Assembly: GCF_009208105.1 (NCBI RefSeq)
Contig: NZ_WFKL01000001.1
Coordinates: 4,960,001 to 5,024,000, forward strand
DNA length: 64,000 nt
Origin: Rouxiella sp. S1S-2
GTDB lineage: Bacteria; Pseudomonadota; Gammaproteobacteria; Enterobacterales; Enterobacteriaceae
Reading direction: 5' to 3'
The translations under genes and the position numbers were made by a program. Of this stretch, positions 50,246-61,302 are shown piece by piece. Position 1 is the stretch's first letter. Each line of letters begins with the position of its first letter. The notes under the pieces were generated by a model. It did not search any database. It was not told the DNA's origin and worked only from the letters and a program-made list of their open reading frames with translations.

Positions 50246-52183
50246 TTAAACCCCGTGGTTGTGTGAATATTTTTTTCCGACCGGGTCGATGACCTGTGGC
50301 GTAGCAAAAAAATCACCCTGACCGCCGTGGATTCCGTTTTCCAACAGGACCAGCCATTCGTCAATACTGCGAACGCCGGAGGCGTAGACCTTGGCCTGCG
50401 TGCCCTTACAGGCGCTCAGCAGACTTTGCACAAATAGTTGATTTTCAACCCGCTTATCAATATCGCGGACCAATCCGGGGTGAAGTTTTACCCGTTCAAT
50501 CGGGAAAGACTTCAGATAGGACGTGCTTACTACAGTCAGCCCGGCCTGAGAAACGGCCAATCTGCACCCTAAACCCTGCAACAATCGCAGTGCCGGACGC
50601 AGACGGTCGATATGTTGACAGAGATCGGCCTCTGCAAGTTCAATAAGAATTCGATTTCTCTGCGATTTTTCACACTGGAGCAACACATCACGCAGCCAGC
50701 GCACAAAAGATCGTTGTAATAATGAATCAACGGTGAGGTGAAATGCCAGCGTCTCGTCCGGCCATTGGGTCAGTAACGGAATAATCTGACCAATCATGCG
50801 GCGATCGAAGCTTTGCGACAGGCCAAACTGGGTGACCAGCGGAATAAATTCGGCGGCGAGCAGCTCACGCGTGCCGTCAAATATGCGGCGCTGCACTTCA
50901 CGATGGTCCAAAACACCGGCCTTGTTCATCGCCGGTTTCTGATACAACCTAGGTCCGCCGCGTGCCAGCGTGTCTTCAAGCAAGGTGCGCCAACGAACGC
51001 TACCGCGCCCTTTTTCAGGGACGTTACTGTCATAAACCAGCCAACCGTTGCTGCCCTGGAAGGCAGCATTACGCGTGGCCTGCTCCGCGGAGTCCATCAC
51101 TTCTTCCAGCGTCTGGCCATAGCGATAGCTGCTGATACCTATATATAGCAGCGCATCGCGGTCGATAATCGAAGAGGACGGCAACACGCCCACCGCCTTC
51201 ACCAACTGCGCGGCCATCACTTCGGCCTCTTTCAAGGTGCTGTGCGGGAGCAGAACTGCAAAATCACTGTGGTAGTAGCGCGCCAGAAGTGCCGAGGGGT
51301 ATCGCATGACAAACGTCGACAGCAAATTGACCATGGAAGACATTAAGTCTTTAACCAGCGCCTGCCCGTGCGTATCGCGCAGCGTATCGAAATCGGGCAG
51401 GCGAATCAGCATGAGAATTCCGTAGGCGCCCTCTTCTTCCAGTTCGGTAGTGAGCTGATTGTCAAAGAACAACCGATTGCTAAGTCCGGTTTTGGCATCC
51501 TGCTGTGCATAGGCGCGAATTAACGTGTCCACGCGGCTGCGCTGTTCGCGCGCTTCACCGAGGTCTACCAGCAGTTTATCGATTGCGGCGCTGGCCCGCT
51601 GCGGCCACTCCCTGACGTCACCCAAAGGAAGGTTGTCACGCTGGCCGCGTAAAATGCGCGATGCGCGATCTTCGAGCCGCTCAAGCCCCGAAGTTTGCAG
51701 CCGCAGCCAGCGAAAGCTCGACAGCGTAGCGATAATAATCAGCAGGATGGCAAAACTGATGTAAAGCGTGGTGCGCATCGAGCGGGCATAGCTGCTTACC
51801 GGGTCCAGATACACCACTTTCATGCTCAGGTCGGGATGCTGTAACAGCGGAAGATGCTCGGTAAGCAAGTCGGGAATATGGCTGTCCCAGTCAGTGTCTT
51901 TTTGTGGTGAATTGTCATGGCTATAAACCGGCCCACTGTTTGCAACAACCTGAACCTGGCGAATATCGAGCTGGTTCATCACCAGCGGTAACCAGCTATG
52001 CAACGAAGCGGGAGGATTGGACAGCAGACTTTGGTCGACAGAGGTCGACAGCGCGCGTAAATGCTGCTCGGAATTCTGTTTATTGAGATAAACAAAGCTG
52101 AACGTCACGCCCACCAGCATCAAAAAAACGGTGAGTGCGACCAGCATTGTAATCATCGCATATAATCTGGTAGTAAATCGCAT
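50246..52183 (-). CDS. csrD: RNase E specificity factor CsrD
   Basis: 645 residues: two N-terminal membrane helices (about 10-30 and 135-155), a HAMP-like region, then degenerate GGDEF and EAL domains. The GGDEF position reads HSDF and the EAL position is not conserved, so it should neither make nor break cyclic di-GMP. CsrD steers RNase E to the sRNAs CsrB and CsrC. It lies upstream of mreB as in E. coli. Confidence 0.93.
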   Translation of the reverse strand: MRFTTRLYAMITMLVALTVFLMLVGVTFSFVYLNKQNSEQHLRALSTSVDQSLLSNPPASLHSWLPLVMNQLDIRQVQVVANSGPVYSHDNSPQKDTDWDSHIPDLLTEHLPLLQHPDLSMKVVYLDPVSSYARSMRTTLYISFAILLIIIATLSSFRWLRLQTSGLERLEDRASRILRGQRDNLPLGDVREWPQRASAAIDKLLVDLGEAREQRSRVDTLIRAYAQQDAKTGLSNRLFFDNQLTTELEEEGAYGILMLIRLPDFDTLRDTHGQALVKDLMSSMVNLLSTFVMRYPSALLARYYHSDFAVLLPHSTLKEAEVMAAQLVKAVGVLPSSSIIDRDALLYIGISSYRYGQTLEEVMDSAEQATRNAAFQGSNGWLVYDSNVPEKGRGSVRWRTLLEDTLARGGPRLYQKPAMNKAGVLDHREVQRRIFDGTRELLAAEFIPLVTQFGLSQSFDRRMIGQIIPLLTQWPDETLAFHLTVDSLLQRSFVRWLRDVLLQCEKSQRNRILIELAEADLCQHIDRLRPALRLLQGLGCRLAVSQAGLTVVSTSYLKSFPIERVKLHPGLVRDIDKRVENQLFVQSLLSACKGTQAKVYASGVRSIDEWLVLLENGIHGGQGDFFATPQVIDPVGKKYSHNHGV

Positions 52184-52460
52184 CCCTGTGCCTTACTCAG
52201 TTTATGTGGTTTGTTACGCAAATTGTCCTGCCTAACTGCAGGCGTATATAAATAGCATAGCAAGAGCGGGTTTCATCAATTCACATTTCTTATGTATCTG
52301 CAGCGGCTACCCAATTTCTGGCGCAGGCCTGCGAAATTTCGTATTTTCTCGCGCTGCCTCGCTAAACCCCTATTTTAGCGTCATGCTGTATTAAATAATA
52401 AAAGTAATTGTAACTCACCCGATGCCGTTCGCGACTCAGGGTCATTTACCGGAGCATGTC

Positions 52461-53462
52461 ATGAGCAATAAAAAGGTGTTAACCGAAGCCGACGTTACCC
52501 CAGAGAGCATCTTCCACGATCGCCGAAAAGTCCTGCAGGCGCTGGGACTTGGCGCCGCATCTTTAGCCTTGCCATCCACTTCTCAGGCCGATGTGCTTTC
52601 GTGGTTCAAGGGGAACGATCGCCCGAAACCACCGCCGGGCAAACCGCTCGATTTTACCAAGCCGGCCATGTATCAAGCGGATTTACCGCTCACGCCCGAG
52701 GACAAAGTTACCGGCTATAACAATTTTTACGAATTTGGTCTGGATAAGGCCGATCCTGCTGCCAATGCCGGTCAGTTGCCAACATCGCCCTGGAAAATCA
52801 CCATTGACGGCGAAGTCGCCAAGCCGATGACGCTCGACATGGACGACATTCTTAAACGCTTCCCGCTGGAGCAGCGTATTTACCGCATGCGCTGTGTAGA
52901 GGCCTGGTCAATGGTGGTGCCGTGGGTCGGATTCCCGCTCAGTGCGCTGCTGAAATGGGTTGAGCCGACCAGCGATGCCCGCTTTGTGGCCTTCACCACA
53001 TTATACGATCCTGAACACATGCCGGGCCAGAAAGACCGTTTTATCGGCGGGGGTCTTAATTATCCTTACGTTGAAGGCCTGCGTCTTGATGAAGCGATGA
53101 ACCCGCTGGCGCTGATGTCGGTCGGCGTTTATGGTAAAAGCATGCCACCGCAAAATGGTGCACCTATCCGCCTGACTATTCCGTGGAAATACGGCTTTAA
53201 GGGCATCAAGTCAATCGTACACATTCGCCTGGTGAAAGACCAACCGCCCACCACCTGGAATCAGATTGCCTCAAACGAATACGGCTTTTATGCCAATGTG
53301 AACCCGCACGTCGATCACCCTCGCTGGTCGCAGGCAACTGAGCGTTTTATCGGTTCTGGCGGTATTCTCGACGTTAAACGCCAGCCTACCCTGCTGTATA
53401 ACGGCTATGAAAAAGAGGTGGGGCATTTGTACCGCGGATTGGATTTGCGAGCGAATTACTGA
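52461..53462 (+). CDS. msrP: Methionine sulfoxide reductase catalytic subunit MsrP
   Basis: 333 residues of the sulfite oxidase/YedY family. A twin-arginine signal ([19 protein letters not shown], Arg21-Arg22) sends it folded to the periplasm. The molybdenum ligand is Cys145 ([15 protein letters not shown]). It repairs oxidised methionines in envelope proteins. The ATG at 52461 has GGAG six bases upstream; an ATG 13 codons earlier is less likely. msrQ begins on the base after its stop. Confidence 0.96.
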   Translation: MSNKKVLTEADVTPESIFHDRRKVLQALGLGAASLALPSTSQADVLSWFKGNDRPKPPPGKPLDFTKPAMYQADLPLTPEDKVTGYNNFYEFGLDKADPAANAGQLPTSPWKITIDGEVAKPMTLDMDDILKRFPLEQRIYRMRCVEAWSMVVPWVGFPLSALLKWVEPTSDARFVAFTTLYDPEHMPGQKDRFIGGGLNYPYVEGLRLDEAMNPLALMSVGVYGKSMPPQNGAPIRLTIPWKYGFKGIKSIVHIRLVKDQPPTTWNQIASNEYGFYANVNPHVDHPRWSQATERFIGSGGILDVKRQPTLLYNGYEKEVGHLYRGLDLRANY

Positions 53463-54071
53463 ATGAAGATACCGCGCCTGACACTTAAACAGATAACCTG
53501 GCTCAAGGTGTTAATCCATTTGGCGGCCTTTTTGCCGCTGTTGTGGATAATCCTTTCTATTAACCAGGGCTGGTTTAGCGCCGACCCTGCAAAAGATATC
53601 CAGCATTTTACCGGCAGAATGACCTTGAAGCTGCTGCTGGCCAGCCTGCTTGTTACGCCCGTGGCACGCTATGGCAAACAGCCACTGCTGATCCGCGTCC
53701 GTCGGTTGATAGGATTATGGTGTTTTGCCTGGGCGAGTCTTCATTTGCTGAGTTATTCATTCCTCGAACTTGGGATCAATAATCTCGGCCTGCTCGGCAG
53801 CGAGCTGATTTCGCGTCCGTATTTAACGCTGGGGATCATTAGCTGGTTTATTTTGCTGTTTCTGGCCGCAACGTCTACGCTATGGTCACAGCGTAAGTTA
53901 GGGAAAAAATGGCAGATTCTGCATAATGGCGTTTATGTGGTAGCGATATTGGCCCCCATCCATTATTTGTGGTCGGTAAAGACTTATTCGCCACAACCGA
54001 TCATTTATGCGCTAATTGCGGCGATCTTGCTGCTACTTCGCTACAAGAAGTTCCGTCAGTGGTTTAGATAA
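53463..54071 (+). CDS. msrQ: Heme-binding membrane subunit MsrQ
   Basis: 202 residues with six membrane helices of the ferric reductase-like family (YedZ). Histidines in helices ([22 protein letters not shown]) would hold heme. It brings electrons from the quinone or flavin pool to MsrP. The start codon follows the msrP stop without a gap. Confidence 0.94.
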   Translation: MKIPRLTLKQITWLKVLIHLAAFLPLLWIILSINQGWFSADPAKDIQHFTGRMTLKLLLASLLVTPVARYGKQPLLIRVRRLIGLWCFAWASLHLLSYSFLELGINNLGLLGSELISRPYLTLGIISWFILLFLAATSTLWSQRKLGKKWQILHNGVYVVAILAPIHYLWSVKTYSPQPIIYALIAAILLLLRYKKFRQWFR

Positions 54072-54114
54072 CGTTCTGAACCTCGCGGCGATCCCCTTTA
54101 AATCTTCCCAATGT

Positions 54115-54252
54115 AACCCTCAGTTTCAAACTGGGGGTTGATAATCTTCGCTGATAAGACCAGTATTTGGCTGCGAATTGCCTCGATATGGTTATAATAC
54201 AGCCCTCCCTAAGAAAAGTCTGGGTTGATTTGTCATGAAATAGGTGACAAAT
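54115..54252 (+). promoter_or_regulatory. Control region upstream of aroQ-accBC
   Basis: Three elements: an imperfect hairpin around the palindrome CAGTTTCAAACTG (54115-54139), probably the end of msrPQ; a perfect TATAAT at 54193-54198 with only a distant -35 (TTGGCT, 20-base spacer); and an 8-bp inverted repeat ATTTGTCA (54228-54235) / TGACAAAT (54245-54252) just downstream of the expected start site, a possible operator. Confidence 0.45.
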
Positions 54253-54309
54253 TGGCGTCATCAAGGTATTTTCTTCGACCTCGTACTAATCGCAGGAGAT
54301 AGGCTCATA

Positions 54310-54762
54310 ATGGCGCATAAGTTTGACATTTTGCTTCTCAACGGTCCCAACCTTAATTTGCTGGGAACGCGTGAGCCAGAAACCTACGGAAGTACCACGC
54401 TTAACGATATTGTTAAAGGTTTGGAACAGCAGGCCGCCGCAGCTGACGTTGCGTTAAGCCATCTGCAATCTAACGCAGAGCACCTCCTGATTGACAGGAT
54501 CCATCAGGCCCGGGGAAACACCGATTTTATTTTGATCAATCCCGCAGCCTTTACCCATACCAGCGTGGCGCTTCGTGACGCACTGTTGGCGGTGCAAATC
54601 CCGTTCATCGAGATCCACCTCTCCAACGTTCATGCCCGCGAAGCATTCAGACACCATTCATATCTTTCCGATATCGCGGTGGGCGTTATCTGCGGACTTG
54701 GCGCAGATGGCTACCATTTTGCTTTACAGGCAGCGGTTAACCGCTTGTCAAAATCCAATTAA
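54310..54762 (+). CDS. aroQ: Type II 3-dehydroquinate dehydratase
   Basis: 150 residues, the small dodecameric type II enzyme, unrelated to AroD. Signature [20 protein letters not shown] with the catalytic Tyr, and the [18 protein letters not shown] block with the catalytic His. It makes 3-dehydroshikimate in the shikimate pathway. The ATG at 54310 follows AGGAG; the frame is open upstream through the leader. It is next to accB, a common arrangement in Yersiniaceae and Pasteurellaceae. Confidence 0.96.
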   Translation: MAHKFDILLLNGPNLNLLGTREPETYGSTTLNDIVKGLEQQAAAADVALSHLQSNAEHLLIDRIHQARGNTDFILINPAAFTHTSVALRDALLAVQIPFIEIHLSNVHAREAFRHHSYLSDIAVGVICGLGADGYHFALQAAVNRLSKSN

Positions 54763-54792
54763 TTACCTGCATAAGAGTACGGAATCACACCC

Positions 54793-55257
54793 ATGGATAT
54801 TCGTAAAATCAAAAAACTGATCGAACTGGTTGAAGAATCAGGCATTTCTGAACTGGAAATTTCTGAAGGTGAAGAGTCAGTACGCATCAGCCGCGCAGCA
54901 CCACAACAAGCTTACCCAATGATGCAACAGGCTTACGCCATGCCTGCTCCACAGCAGCCAGCTCTGGCTACCGCGGTTGCCCCTGCGGCACCGGCTGAAG
55001 CCGCTGCACCTGCAGCCATCAGCGGCCATATCGTTCGTTCACCGATGGTAGGCACCTTCTACCGTACGCCAAGCCCGGATGCAAAAGCATTCATCGAAGT
55101 TGGCCAGCGCGTAAACGTAGGTGACACTCTGTGCATCGTTGAAGCAATGAAAATGATGAACCAGATCGAAGCGGACAAATCTGGCGTGGTTAAAGCCATT
55201 CTGATTGAAAGCGGCCAACCGGTTGAGTTCGACGAGCCGCTGGTCGTCATCGAATAA
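54793..55257 (+). CDS. accB: Biotin carboxyl carrier protein of acetyl-CoA carboxylase
   Basis: 154 residues: an N-terminal helical part ([17 protein letters not shown]), an Ala/Pro-rich linker (about 40-78) and the biotinyl domain with the biotinylated Lys in [10 protein letters not shown] and the thumb ([14 protein letters not shown]). Carries CO2 in fatty acid synthesis. Eleven bases precede accC. Confidence 0.97.
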   Translation: MDIRKIKKLIELVEESGISELEISEGEESVRISRAAPQQAYPMMQQAYAMPAPQQPALATAVAPAAPAEAAAPAAISGHIVRSPMVGTFYRTPSPDAKAFIEVGQRVNVGDTLCIVEAMKMMNQIEADKSGVVKAILIESGQPVEFDEPLVVIE

Positions 55258-55268
55258 CGAGGCGTACC

Positions 55269-56615
55269 ATGGATAAAATTGTAATCGCTAACCGCGGCGA
55301 GATTGCCCTGCGCATTTTGCGTGCCTGTAAAGAACTGGGCATCAAAACCGTCGCCGTGCACTCCACTGCTGACCGCGACCTGAAGCACGTGCTGCTGGCA
55401 GACGAAACTGTCTGTATCGGTCCTGCACCTTCAGTCAAAAGCTATTTGAATATTCCGGCGATCATCTCTGCTGCTGAAATTACTGGCGCAGTGGCGATTC
55501 ACCCGGGATACGGTTTTCTGTCTGAGAATGCTGATTTTGCTGAACAAGTTGAACGTTCAGGCTTTATCTTCATCGGCCCGAGAGCTGAAACTATTCGCCT
55601 GATGGGTGACAAAGTTTCTGCCATCAACGCGATGAAGAAAGCCGGCGTACCTTGCGTTCCTGGCTCCGACGGTCCCTTGACTGAAGACATGGAAAAGAAC
55701 CGCGCTTTCGGTAAGCGCATTGGTTATCCGGTCATCATCAAAGCGTCCGGCGGCGGCGGCGGTCGTGGTATGCGCGTTGTTCGCGCAGAGAAAGACCTCG
55801 AGCAGTCCATTAACATGACGCGTGCTGAAGCCAAAGCGGCTTTCAACAACGACATGGTTTACATGGAAAAATACCTGGAAAACCCACGCCATATCGAAAT
55901 TCAGGTATTGGCCGACGGTCAGGGCAACGCCATCTATCTGGCCGAGCGCGACTGCTCCATGCAGCGCCGTCACCAGAAAGTCGTTGAAGAAGCGCCAGCA
56001 CCGGGCATCACTGCCGAGATGCGTCGCTACATCGGCGAGCGTTGTTCAAAAGCCTGCGTAGACATTGGCTACCGTGGCGCGGGTACTTTCGAGTTCCTGT
56101 ACGAAAACGGCGAGTTCTATTTCATCGAAATGAACACCCGTATTCAGGTTGAGCATCCGGTGACCGAAATGATCACCGGCGTTGATTTGATTAAAGAGCA
56201 GCTGCGCATCGCCGCAGGTCAGCCTTTGTCTATCAAGCAGGATGAAGTGCGTATTCAGGGCCACGCCGTTGAGTGTCGTATCAACGCCGAAGACCCGAAC
56301 ACCTTCCTGCCAAGCCCGGGCAAAATCACCCGCTTCCATGCGCCAGGTGGTTTTGGTGTGCGTTGGGAATCACATATTTACGCCGGCTACACTGTGCCTC
56401 CGTATTATGATTCCATGATCGGCAAACTGATCACTTACGGCGAAAATCGCGACGTGGCGATCTCCCGTATGAAAAATGCCCTGGCAGAACTTATCATCGA
56501 CGGCATCAAAACCAACGTTGATCTGCAGTTGCGCATCATGAACGACGAGAACTTCCAGCACGGTGGAACCAATATCCACTATCTGGAGAAAAAGCTCGGA
56601 TTGCAGGAAACTTAA
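55269..56615 (+). CDS. accC: Biotin carboxylase subunit of acetyl-CoA carboxylase
   Basis: 448 residues, ATP-grasp enzyme. Glycine loop [12 protein letters not shown], catalytic [12 protein letters not shown] and [13 protein letters not shown]. Carboxylates the biotin of AccB. The operon accBC is autoregulated by AccB in E. coli. A strong terminator follows. Confidence 0.98.
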   Translation: MDKIVIANRGEIALRILRACKELGIKTVAVHSTADRDLKHVLLADETVCIGPAPSVKSYLNIPAIISAAEITGAVAIHPGYGFLSENADFAEQVERSGFIFIGPRAETIRLMGDKVSAINAMKKAGVPCVPGSDGPLTEDMEKNRAFGKRIGYPVIIKASGGGGGRGMRVVRAEKDLEQSINMTRAEAKAAFNNDMVYMEKYLENPRHIEIQVLADGQGNAIYLAERDCSMQRRHQKVVEEAPAPGITAEMRRYIGERCSKACVDIGYRGAGTFEFLYENGEFYFIEMNTRIQVEHPVTEMITGVDLIKEQLRIAAGQPLSIKQDEVRIQGHAVECRINAEDPNTFLPSPGKITRFHAPGGFGVRWESHIYAGYTVPPYYDSMIGKLITYGENRDVAISRMKNALAELIIDGIKTNVDLQLRIMNDENFQHGGTNIHYLEKKLGLQET

Positions 56616-56641
56616 GCCTCCGCACCTCTGGAGCGTAGAGT

Positions 56642-56669
56642 AAGGCCGGATATGTTCCGGCCTTTTTTT
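56642..56669 (+). terminator. Terminator after accC
   Basis: A perfect 9-bp stem (AAGGCCGGA at 56642-56650, complement at 56656-56664), 5-base loop, followed by T7. Confidence 0.95.
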
Positions 56670-56687
56670 CGTTAGGAGTACACGTGT

Positions 56688-56936
56688 ATGCATGTGGACA
56701 AACGCTTCTTGCAAGCGAACCGCGAGGCACGTTGGGCCTTTGGTCTTACTCTCGCCTATCTACTCGCCTGGTCGCTGGCCGCCTATTTGCCCAACGATGC
56801 TCAAGGTGTCACCGGCCTTCCCCACTGGTTTGAAATGTCCTGCCTGTTGGTTCCGCTGATTTTTGTGCTGTTGAGCTGGATTATGGTGCACGTTATTTAT
56901 CGTGATATCCCGCTGGAGGATACGCATGCAGACTGA
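56688..56936 (+). CDS. yhdT: YhdT family small membrane protein
   Basis: 82 residues, two membrane helices, with the typical end YRDIPLED. Matches YhdT, which is nearly always encoded just before panF and may help it; function unproven. The ATG lies nine bases after AGGAG. It overlaps panF by 11 bases, pointing to coupled translation. Confidence 0.93.
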   Translation: MHVDKRFLQANREARWAFGLTLAYLLAWSLAAYLPNDAQGVTGLPHWFEMSCLLVPLIFVLLSWIMVHVIYRDIPLEDTHAD

Positions 56937-58371
56937 AGTTTTGCTGCCACTGGTCGCCTACCTGCTGCTGGTATTTGGCCTATCGGTTTTTGCCTACACC
57001 CGTCGCCAGCAGGGCAGCTTCCTGACCGAATATTTTCTCGGTAACCGTTCCATGGGCGGCTTCGTGCTCGCCATGACCCTTACCGCGACCTACATCAGTG
57101 CCAGCTCGTTTATCGGGGGTCCCGGCGCGGCCTATAAATACGGACTTGGTTGGGTATTGCTGGCGATGATCCAGCTTCCGGCAGTGTGGCTATCGCTGGG
57201 GGTGTTGGGCAAAAAATTTGCGATTCTGGCCCGCCGTTATAACGCGGTCACCCTTAATGACATGCTCTATGCCCGCTACAAAAGCCGTCTGCTGGTGTGG
57301 CTTGCCAGCCTGAGCCTGCTGGTTGCCTTCCTCGGTGCCATGACCGTGCAGTTTATCGGCGGCGCTCGATTGCTCGAAACCGCGGCCGGTATTCCCTACG
57401 ACACCGGACTGCTGATCTTTGGCGTCAGCATCGCGCTTTATACCTCGTTCGGCGGTTTTCGCGCCAGCGTGCTCAACGATGCCATGCAGGGCCTGGTGAT
57501 GCTGCTGGGCACGGTTCTGCTGCTGGTGGCGGTGATCCACGCCGCCGGTGGACTGCACAGCGCGGTCGATAAACTCCAGCACATTGATCCGCAGCTGGTC
57601 TCGGTTCACGGCGCTGATAACGTGCTGTCGCTGCCGTTTATGGCCTCGTTTTGGGTTCTGGTATGCTTTGGCGTGATAGGTTTGCCGCACACGGCAGTGC
57701 GCTGTATTTCTTATCGCGACAGCAAAGCCGTGCATCGCGGCATTGTTCTTGGCACGCTAGTGGTGGCCATTCTGATGTTCGGCATGCACCTCTCCGGCGC
57801 GCTGGGTCGCGCAATTTTGCCCGACCTTAAAATTCCCGATCAGGTCATTCCCACGCTGATGATCACCGTACTGCCCCCTTGGGCTGCCGGTATCTTTCTG
57901 GCGGCGCCAATGGCGGCCATTATGTCGACGATTAACGCGCAGTTGCTGCAGTCTTCGGCTACCATCGTTAAAGACCTTTATCTTGGCGTCAGACCCGCCC
58001 AACTGCGCAATGAGCGCCTGCTCAAGCGCTTCTCGAGTCTGGCGACGCTAGTGCTGGGACTGCTGGTGGTGCTGGCCGCATGGCATCCGCCGCAGATGAT
58101 TATCTGGCTCAATCTGCTCGCCTTTGGTGGCCTTGAAGCGGTATTTCTGTGGCCGCTGGTGCTCGGCCTCTATTGGGAGCGCGCCAACGCAATGGGCGCA
58201 CTGTGCTCAATGATCGTTGGCGGCGTTTGTTATACCCTGTTGGCCAGTATCGACCTGCATATTGCAGGCCTGCACCCTATTGTTCCGTCGCTGCTGCTTG
58301 GCCTGCTGGCTTTTTATATCGGCAACAAACTGGGCGAGAGCCGCCGTACAAACGCGCTGACGTCATCTTGA
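56926..58371 (+). CDS. panF: Sodium/pantothenate symporter
   Basis: 481 residues, solute:sodium symporter family with about 13 helices. Typical runs include [18 protein letters not shown] and [14 protein letters not shown]. Imports pantothenate with Na+. The ATG at 56926 follows GGAGG; start [13 protein letters not shown] matches the E. coli protein. Overlaps yhdT. Confidence 0.96.
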   Translation: MQTEVLLPLVAYLLLVFGLSVFAYTRRQQGSFLTEYFLGNRSMGGFVLAMTLTATYISASSFIGGPGAAYKYGLGWVLLAMIQLPAVWLSLGVLGKKFAILARRYNAVTLNDMLYARYKSRLLVWLASLSLLVAFLGAMTVQFIGGARLLETAAGIPYDTGLLIFGVSIALYTSFGGFRASVLNDAMQGLVMLLGTVLLLVAVIHAAGGLHSAVDKLQHIDPQLVSVHGADNVLSLPFMASFWVLVCFGVIGLPHTAVRCISYRDSKAVHRGIVLGTLVVAILMFGMHLSGALGRAILPDLKIPDQVIPTLMITVLPPWAAGIFLAAPMAAIMSTINAQLLQSSATIVKDLYLGVRPAQLRNERLLKRFSSLATLVLGLLVVLAAWHPPQMIIWLNLLAFGGLEAVFLWPLVLGLYWERANAMGALCSMIVGGVCYTLLASIDLHIAGLHPIVPSLLLGLLAFYIGNKLGESRRTNALTSS

Positions 58372-58408
58372 AACGTCAGCCAAAACAAATTGTTATAAGA
58401 GAATGGTT

Positions 58409-59293
58409 ATGCCTTGGATCCAACTGAAAATTAATACAAATGCCCAGGATGCAGAGACGCTGAGCGACGCGCTTATCGAAAGCGGCGCCGTCTCTGTCAC
58501 CTTCCTGGATACCCATGACAATCCTGTATTTGAGCCGCTGCCTGGCGAAACCCTGCTATGGGGCGATACCGATGCCATCGGCCTGTATGACGCCGAAACC
58601 GACATGGACAGTGTCATTGCCATCCTTGAGAACGAGCCGCTGCTGGGCAAAAATTTCGCCCATAAAATCGAGCAGCTCGAAGACAAAGACTGGGAGCGCG
58701 AGTGGATGGACAACTTCCATCCGATGCGCTTTGGCGAACGCCTGTGGATTTGTCCAAGCTGGCGCGACGTGCCGGACCCAACGGCGGTGAACGTGATGCT
58801 CGACCCCGGCCTGGCGTTTGGTACTGGCACCCATCCAACAACCGCGATGTGTCTGCAATGGCTCGACGGGCTGGACCTGCAAGGTAAAACCGTGATCGAT
58901 TTCGGCTGCGGCTCTGGCATTTTGGCTATCGCCGCGTTGAAACTGGGCGCCGCACAGGCCATCGGAATTGATATTGACCCACAAGCGATCCAGGCAAGCC
59001 GTGATAATGCGCAGCGTAACGGCGTGTCAGAGCGCTTGTCGCTTTATCTGCCTCAGGACCAGCCCGACAACCTGTCTGCCGACGTGGTGGTCGCCAACAT
59101 CCTTGCAGGGCCACTGCGCGAGCTTGCACCGCTTATCAGCGTGCTGCCGGTAGCGGGAGGTCATCTTGGCCTTTCGGGCGTGCTGGCAAGTCAGGCAGCG
59201 AGCGTTGCACAAGCCTATCAGGCAACCTTCGACCTTGACCCGATTGCCGAGAAAGAAGAATGGTGCCGTATCACCGGCGTCAAGAAGGCGTAA
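58409..59293 (+). CDS. prmA: Ribosomal protein L11 methyltransferase
   Basis: 294 residues: an N-terminal L11-recognition domain and a SAM-dependent methyltransferase domain (motif [20 protein letters not shown]; motif [12 protein letters not shown]). Trimethylates ribosomal protein L11. I chose the ATG at 58409 (MPWIQLK); an ATG two codons upstream is too close to the AAGAGA site. Confidence 0.96.
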   Translation: MPWIQLKINTNAQDAETLSDALIESGAVSVTFLDTHDNPVFEPLPGETLLWGDTDAIGLYDAETDMDSVIAILENEPLLGKNFAHKIEQLEDKDWEREWMDNFHPMRFGERLWICPSWRDVPDPTAVNVMLDPGLAFGTGTHPTTAMCLQWLDGLDLQGKTVIDFGCGSGILAIAALKLGAAQAIGIDIDPQAIQASRDNAQRNGVSERLSLYLPQDQPDNLSADVVVANILAGPLRELAPLISVLPVAGGHLGLSGVLASQAASVAQAYQATFDLDPIAEKEEWCRITGVKKA

Positions 59294-59321
59294 AACTGTA
59301 CAAATTTTAGCAATATTGTGG

Positions 59322-59345
59322 ACCGCGTCACTGAAATGACGCGGT
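59322..59345 (+). terminator. Hairpin after prmA
   Basis: ACCGCGTCA (59322-59330) and TGACGCGGT (59337-59345) form a perfect 9-bp stem with a 6-base loop. The bases after it (TATTGCTACTT) are only partly T. It probably ends the prmA transcript before the dusB-fis promoter. Confidence 0.6.
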
Positions 59346-59545
59346 TATTGCTACTTGAAACGGCAATTTTCACCTTAGATTCCGCTGTTATAAGCCGCAT
59401 AACTAGCGATAAGTAAGTAAATTATCGAAGCGCACAATTTGACCATTCTTTATTAACCAACTGTTTTTGATGGATAAAATATTTTTAAACGAGGTCACCC
59501 TCGTGTAAAGGTGCTTTTTCTTACGCAATTGGTTAAAGTTTGGCC

Positions 59546-59581
59546 TTTCATATCCTGCAAAAAATGCGTAATATACGCGCC
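59546..59581 (+). promoter_or_regulatory. dusB-fis promoter
   Basis: TTTCAT at 59546-59551, 17-base spacer, TAATAT at 59569-59574, then a GC-rich discriminator ACGCGCCC. The sequence from the -10 through the first leader bases is nearly the same as the E. coli fis promoter, which is stringently and growth-phase controlled and starts with C. The AT-rich 200 bases upstream are expected to hold Fis and IHF sites, which I did not map. No gene is seen in 59294-59611. Confidence 0.85.
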
Positions 59582-59611
59582 CTTGCGGACTTCAGTATGG
59601 TCTTTCCTAGT

Positions 59612-60577
59612 ATGCGCATTGGACACCACCAGCTTACAAATTGCCTGATTGCCGCCCCAATGGCCGGTATAACAGACCGACCGTTTCGAGCCTTATGTCA
59701 TTCAATGGGTGCTGGGATGGCAGTATCCGAAATGCTCTCCTCTAATCCAGAGGTGTGGCGAACGGATAAGTCGCGTTTGCGCATGGTACATAGTGATGAG
59801 TCAGGAATTCGCGCCGTGCAGATTGCCGGTTGTGACCCTGAAGATATGGCCGCCGCCGCCCGTATTAACGTGGAGGCAGGTGCTCAGATCATTGATATCA
59901 ATATGGGTTGCCCAGCCAAGAAAGTGAACCGCAAACTGGCAGGCTCTGCGTTGCTACAGTACCCGAGTCTCGTTGAACAGATTTTACGGTCAGTGGTAAA
60001 CGCAGTGGATGTGCCAGTCACGTTGAAAATTCGTACTGGTTGGGATCCGGAAAACCGTAATTGTGTACAAATTGCCCAATTGGCTGAAAACTGTGGTATT
60101 CAGGCCCTGACTATTCATGGCCGAACCCGTGCCTGCCTCTTCAATGGAGAAGCAGAGTACAACAGTATTCGGACAGTTAAGCAGAGTGTCTCCATTCCGA
60201 TTATCGCGAATGGCGACATAACTGACCCGCATAAAGCCAGGGCGGTGCTCGACTACACTGGAGCTGATGCTCTGATGATAGGCCGTGCCGCTCAGGGGAG
60301 ACCCTGGATCTTCCGGGAAATCCAGCATTATCTGGACACAGGGGAGCTGTTACCGCCGCCACCACTTGGGGAAGTACAGCGCTTGATGATAGGGCACGTA
60401 CGGGAACTGCACGACTTTTATGGTCAAGGCAAAGGATTCCGTATCGCCCGTAAGCATGTCTCCTGGTATTTACAGGAACATGCCCCGAATGACCAGTTTC
60501 GGCGCTCCTTCAACGCCATAGAGGATGCCAGCGAACAGCTGGAGGCGTTGGAAGCATATTTCGAAAATCTTGCGTAA
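59612..60577 (+). CDS. dusB: tRNA-dihydrouridine synthase B
   Basis: 321 residues, FMN-dependent TIM-barrel. The catalytic Cys is in [12 protein letters not shown]; start [10 protein letters not shown] matches E. coli DusB. Reduces uridine in the tRNA D-loop (U17 in E. coli). The frame is open upstream across the promoter, so the start is set by homology. Upstream partner of fis in the same operon. Confidence 0.96.
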   Translation: MRIGHHQLTNCLIAAPMAGITDRPFRALCHSMGAGMAVSEMLSSNPEVWRTDKSRLRMVHSDESGIRAVQIAGCDPEDMAAAARINVEAGAQIIDINMGCPAKKVNRKLAGSALLQYPSLVEQILRSVVNAVDVPVTLKIRTGWDPENRNCVQIAQLAENCGIQALTIHGRTRACLFNGEAEYNSIRTVKQSVSIPIIANGDITDPHKARAVLDYTGADALMIGRAAQGRPWIFREIQHYLDTGELLPPPPLGEVQRLMIGHVRELHDFYGQGKGFRIARKHVSWYLQEHAPNDQFRRSFNAIEDASEQLEALEAYFENLA

Positions 60578-60598
60578 CAAAAAAGAGCTGACAGAACT

Positions 60599-60895
60599 AT
60601 GTTCGAACAACGCGTGAATTCTGATGTACTGACCGTGTCTACCGTTAATTCTCAGGATCAGGTAACTCAAAAACCCCTGCGTGACTCGGTAAAACAAGCA
60701 CTTAAGGGCTATTTTGCTCAACTGAACGGTCAGGACGTCAATGACCTGTATGAGTTGGTACTGGCTGAAGTTGAACAGCCACTGCTGGACATGGTGATGC
60801 AGTACACCCGTGGCAACCAGACTCGTGCAGCCCTGATGATGGGTATTAACCGCGGTACTCTGCGTAAGAAATTGAAAAAATACGGCATGAACTGA
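60599..60895 (+). CDS. fis: DNA-binding protein Fis
   Basis: 98 residues, virtually identical to E. coli Fis. The C-terminal HTH is [20 protein letters not shown] nucleoid protein and activator of rRNA promoters, abundant in early growth. Lies 21 bases after dusB. Confidence 0.98.
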   Translation: MFEQRVNSDVLTVSTVNSQDQVTQKPLRDSVKQALKGYFAQLNGQDVNDLYELVLAEVEQPLLDMVMQYTRGNQTRAALMMGINRGTLRKKLKKYGMN

Positions 60896-60920
60896 TACTA
60901 ATCAGTTAAGTATTTGAGAA

Positions 60921-60954
60921 AAGGCGCTTTTATCGAAAGATAAAGCGCCTTTTT
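60921..60954 (+). terminator. Terminator after fis
   Basis: Stem AGGCGCTTT...AAAGCGCCT with one bulge, a GAAA tetraloop, and T5 then GT5. Confidence 0.95.
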
Positions 60955-61011
60955 GTTTTTGAGTGATGCGCCATGACTCATCAATTTGTTTTTTTGTTGA
61001 GAATTTACAAT

Positions 61012-61093
61012 CGTACATAAACCGTACATAAACTTTGCACTATTAGGATGATTCCTCGCTCTTTAACCTTTGGGTATCGTGATATACTCCACG
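61012..61093 (+). promoter_or_regulatory. Candidate promoter of the lipid A acyltransferase gene, with PhoP-box-like repeat
   Basis: CGTACATAAAC is repeated in tandem at 61012-61022 and 61023-61033. Read on the minus strand this gives AGTTTA-N5-GGTTTA (61034-61018), close to the PhoP box. An extended -10 (TGA then TATACT at 61083-61088) lies 49 bases on. A start near 61095 would leave a leader of about 200 bases to the ATG at 61303. No gene is seen in 60955-61302. Confidence 0.45.
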
Positions 61094-61302
61094 TCAAGAG
61101 TCGAATTCGCCCCGCCAATCGCCTACGGATAGCCTTTTAGCCCCGCGATCCCGCCTTTTAATGTAAAGATTCGAGAAGATTGTGATTTCCCACAACTAAT
61201 TCCGGAAACGGTAGTCCGAATATTTGCAAACCAAGTACGTATCGCGATTGTGCTACTGCTGACGCGCTACGCAAATTCACTCATATTGATGATTGAAATT
61301 AC

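Noticed and set aside
50246..52183. Active diguanylate cyclase/phosphodiesterase
   Set aside because: GGDEF reads HSDF and the EAL motif is missing; this is the CsrD pattern.
54115..54139. Second copy of the accessory-operon dyad (shared CAGTT-AACTG core)
   Set aside because: Only the inner bases agree, the arms and spacer differ, and it lies at the end of msrQ where a terminator-like hairpin is expected.
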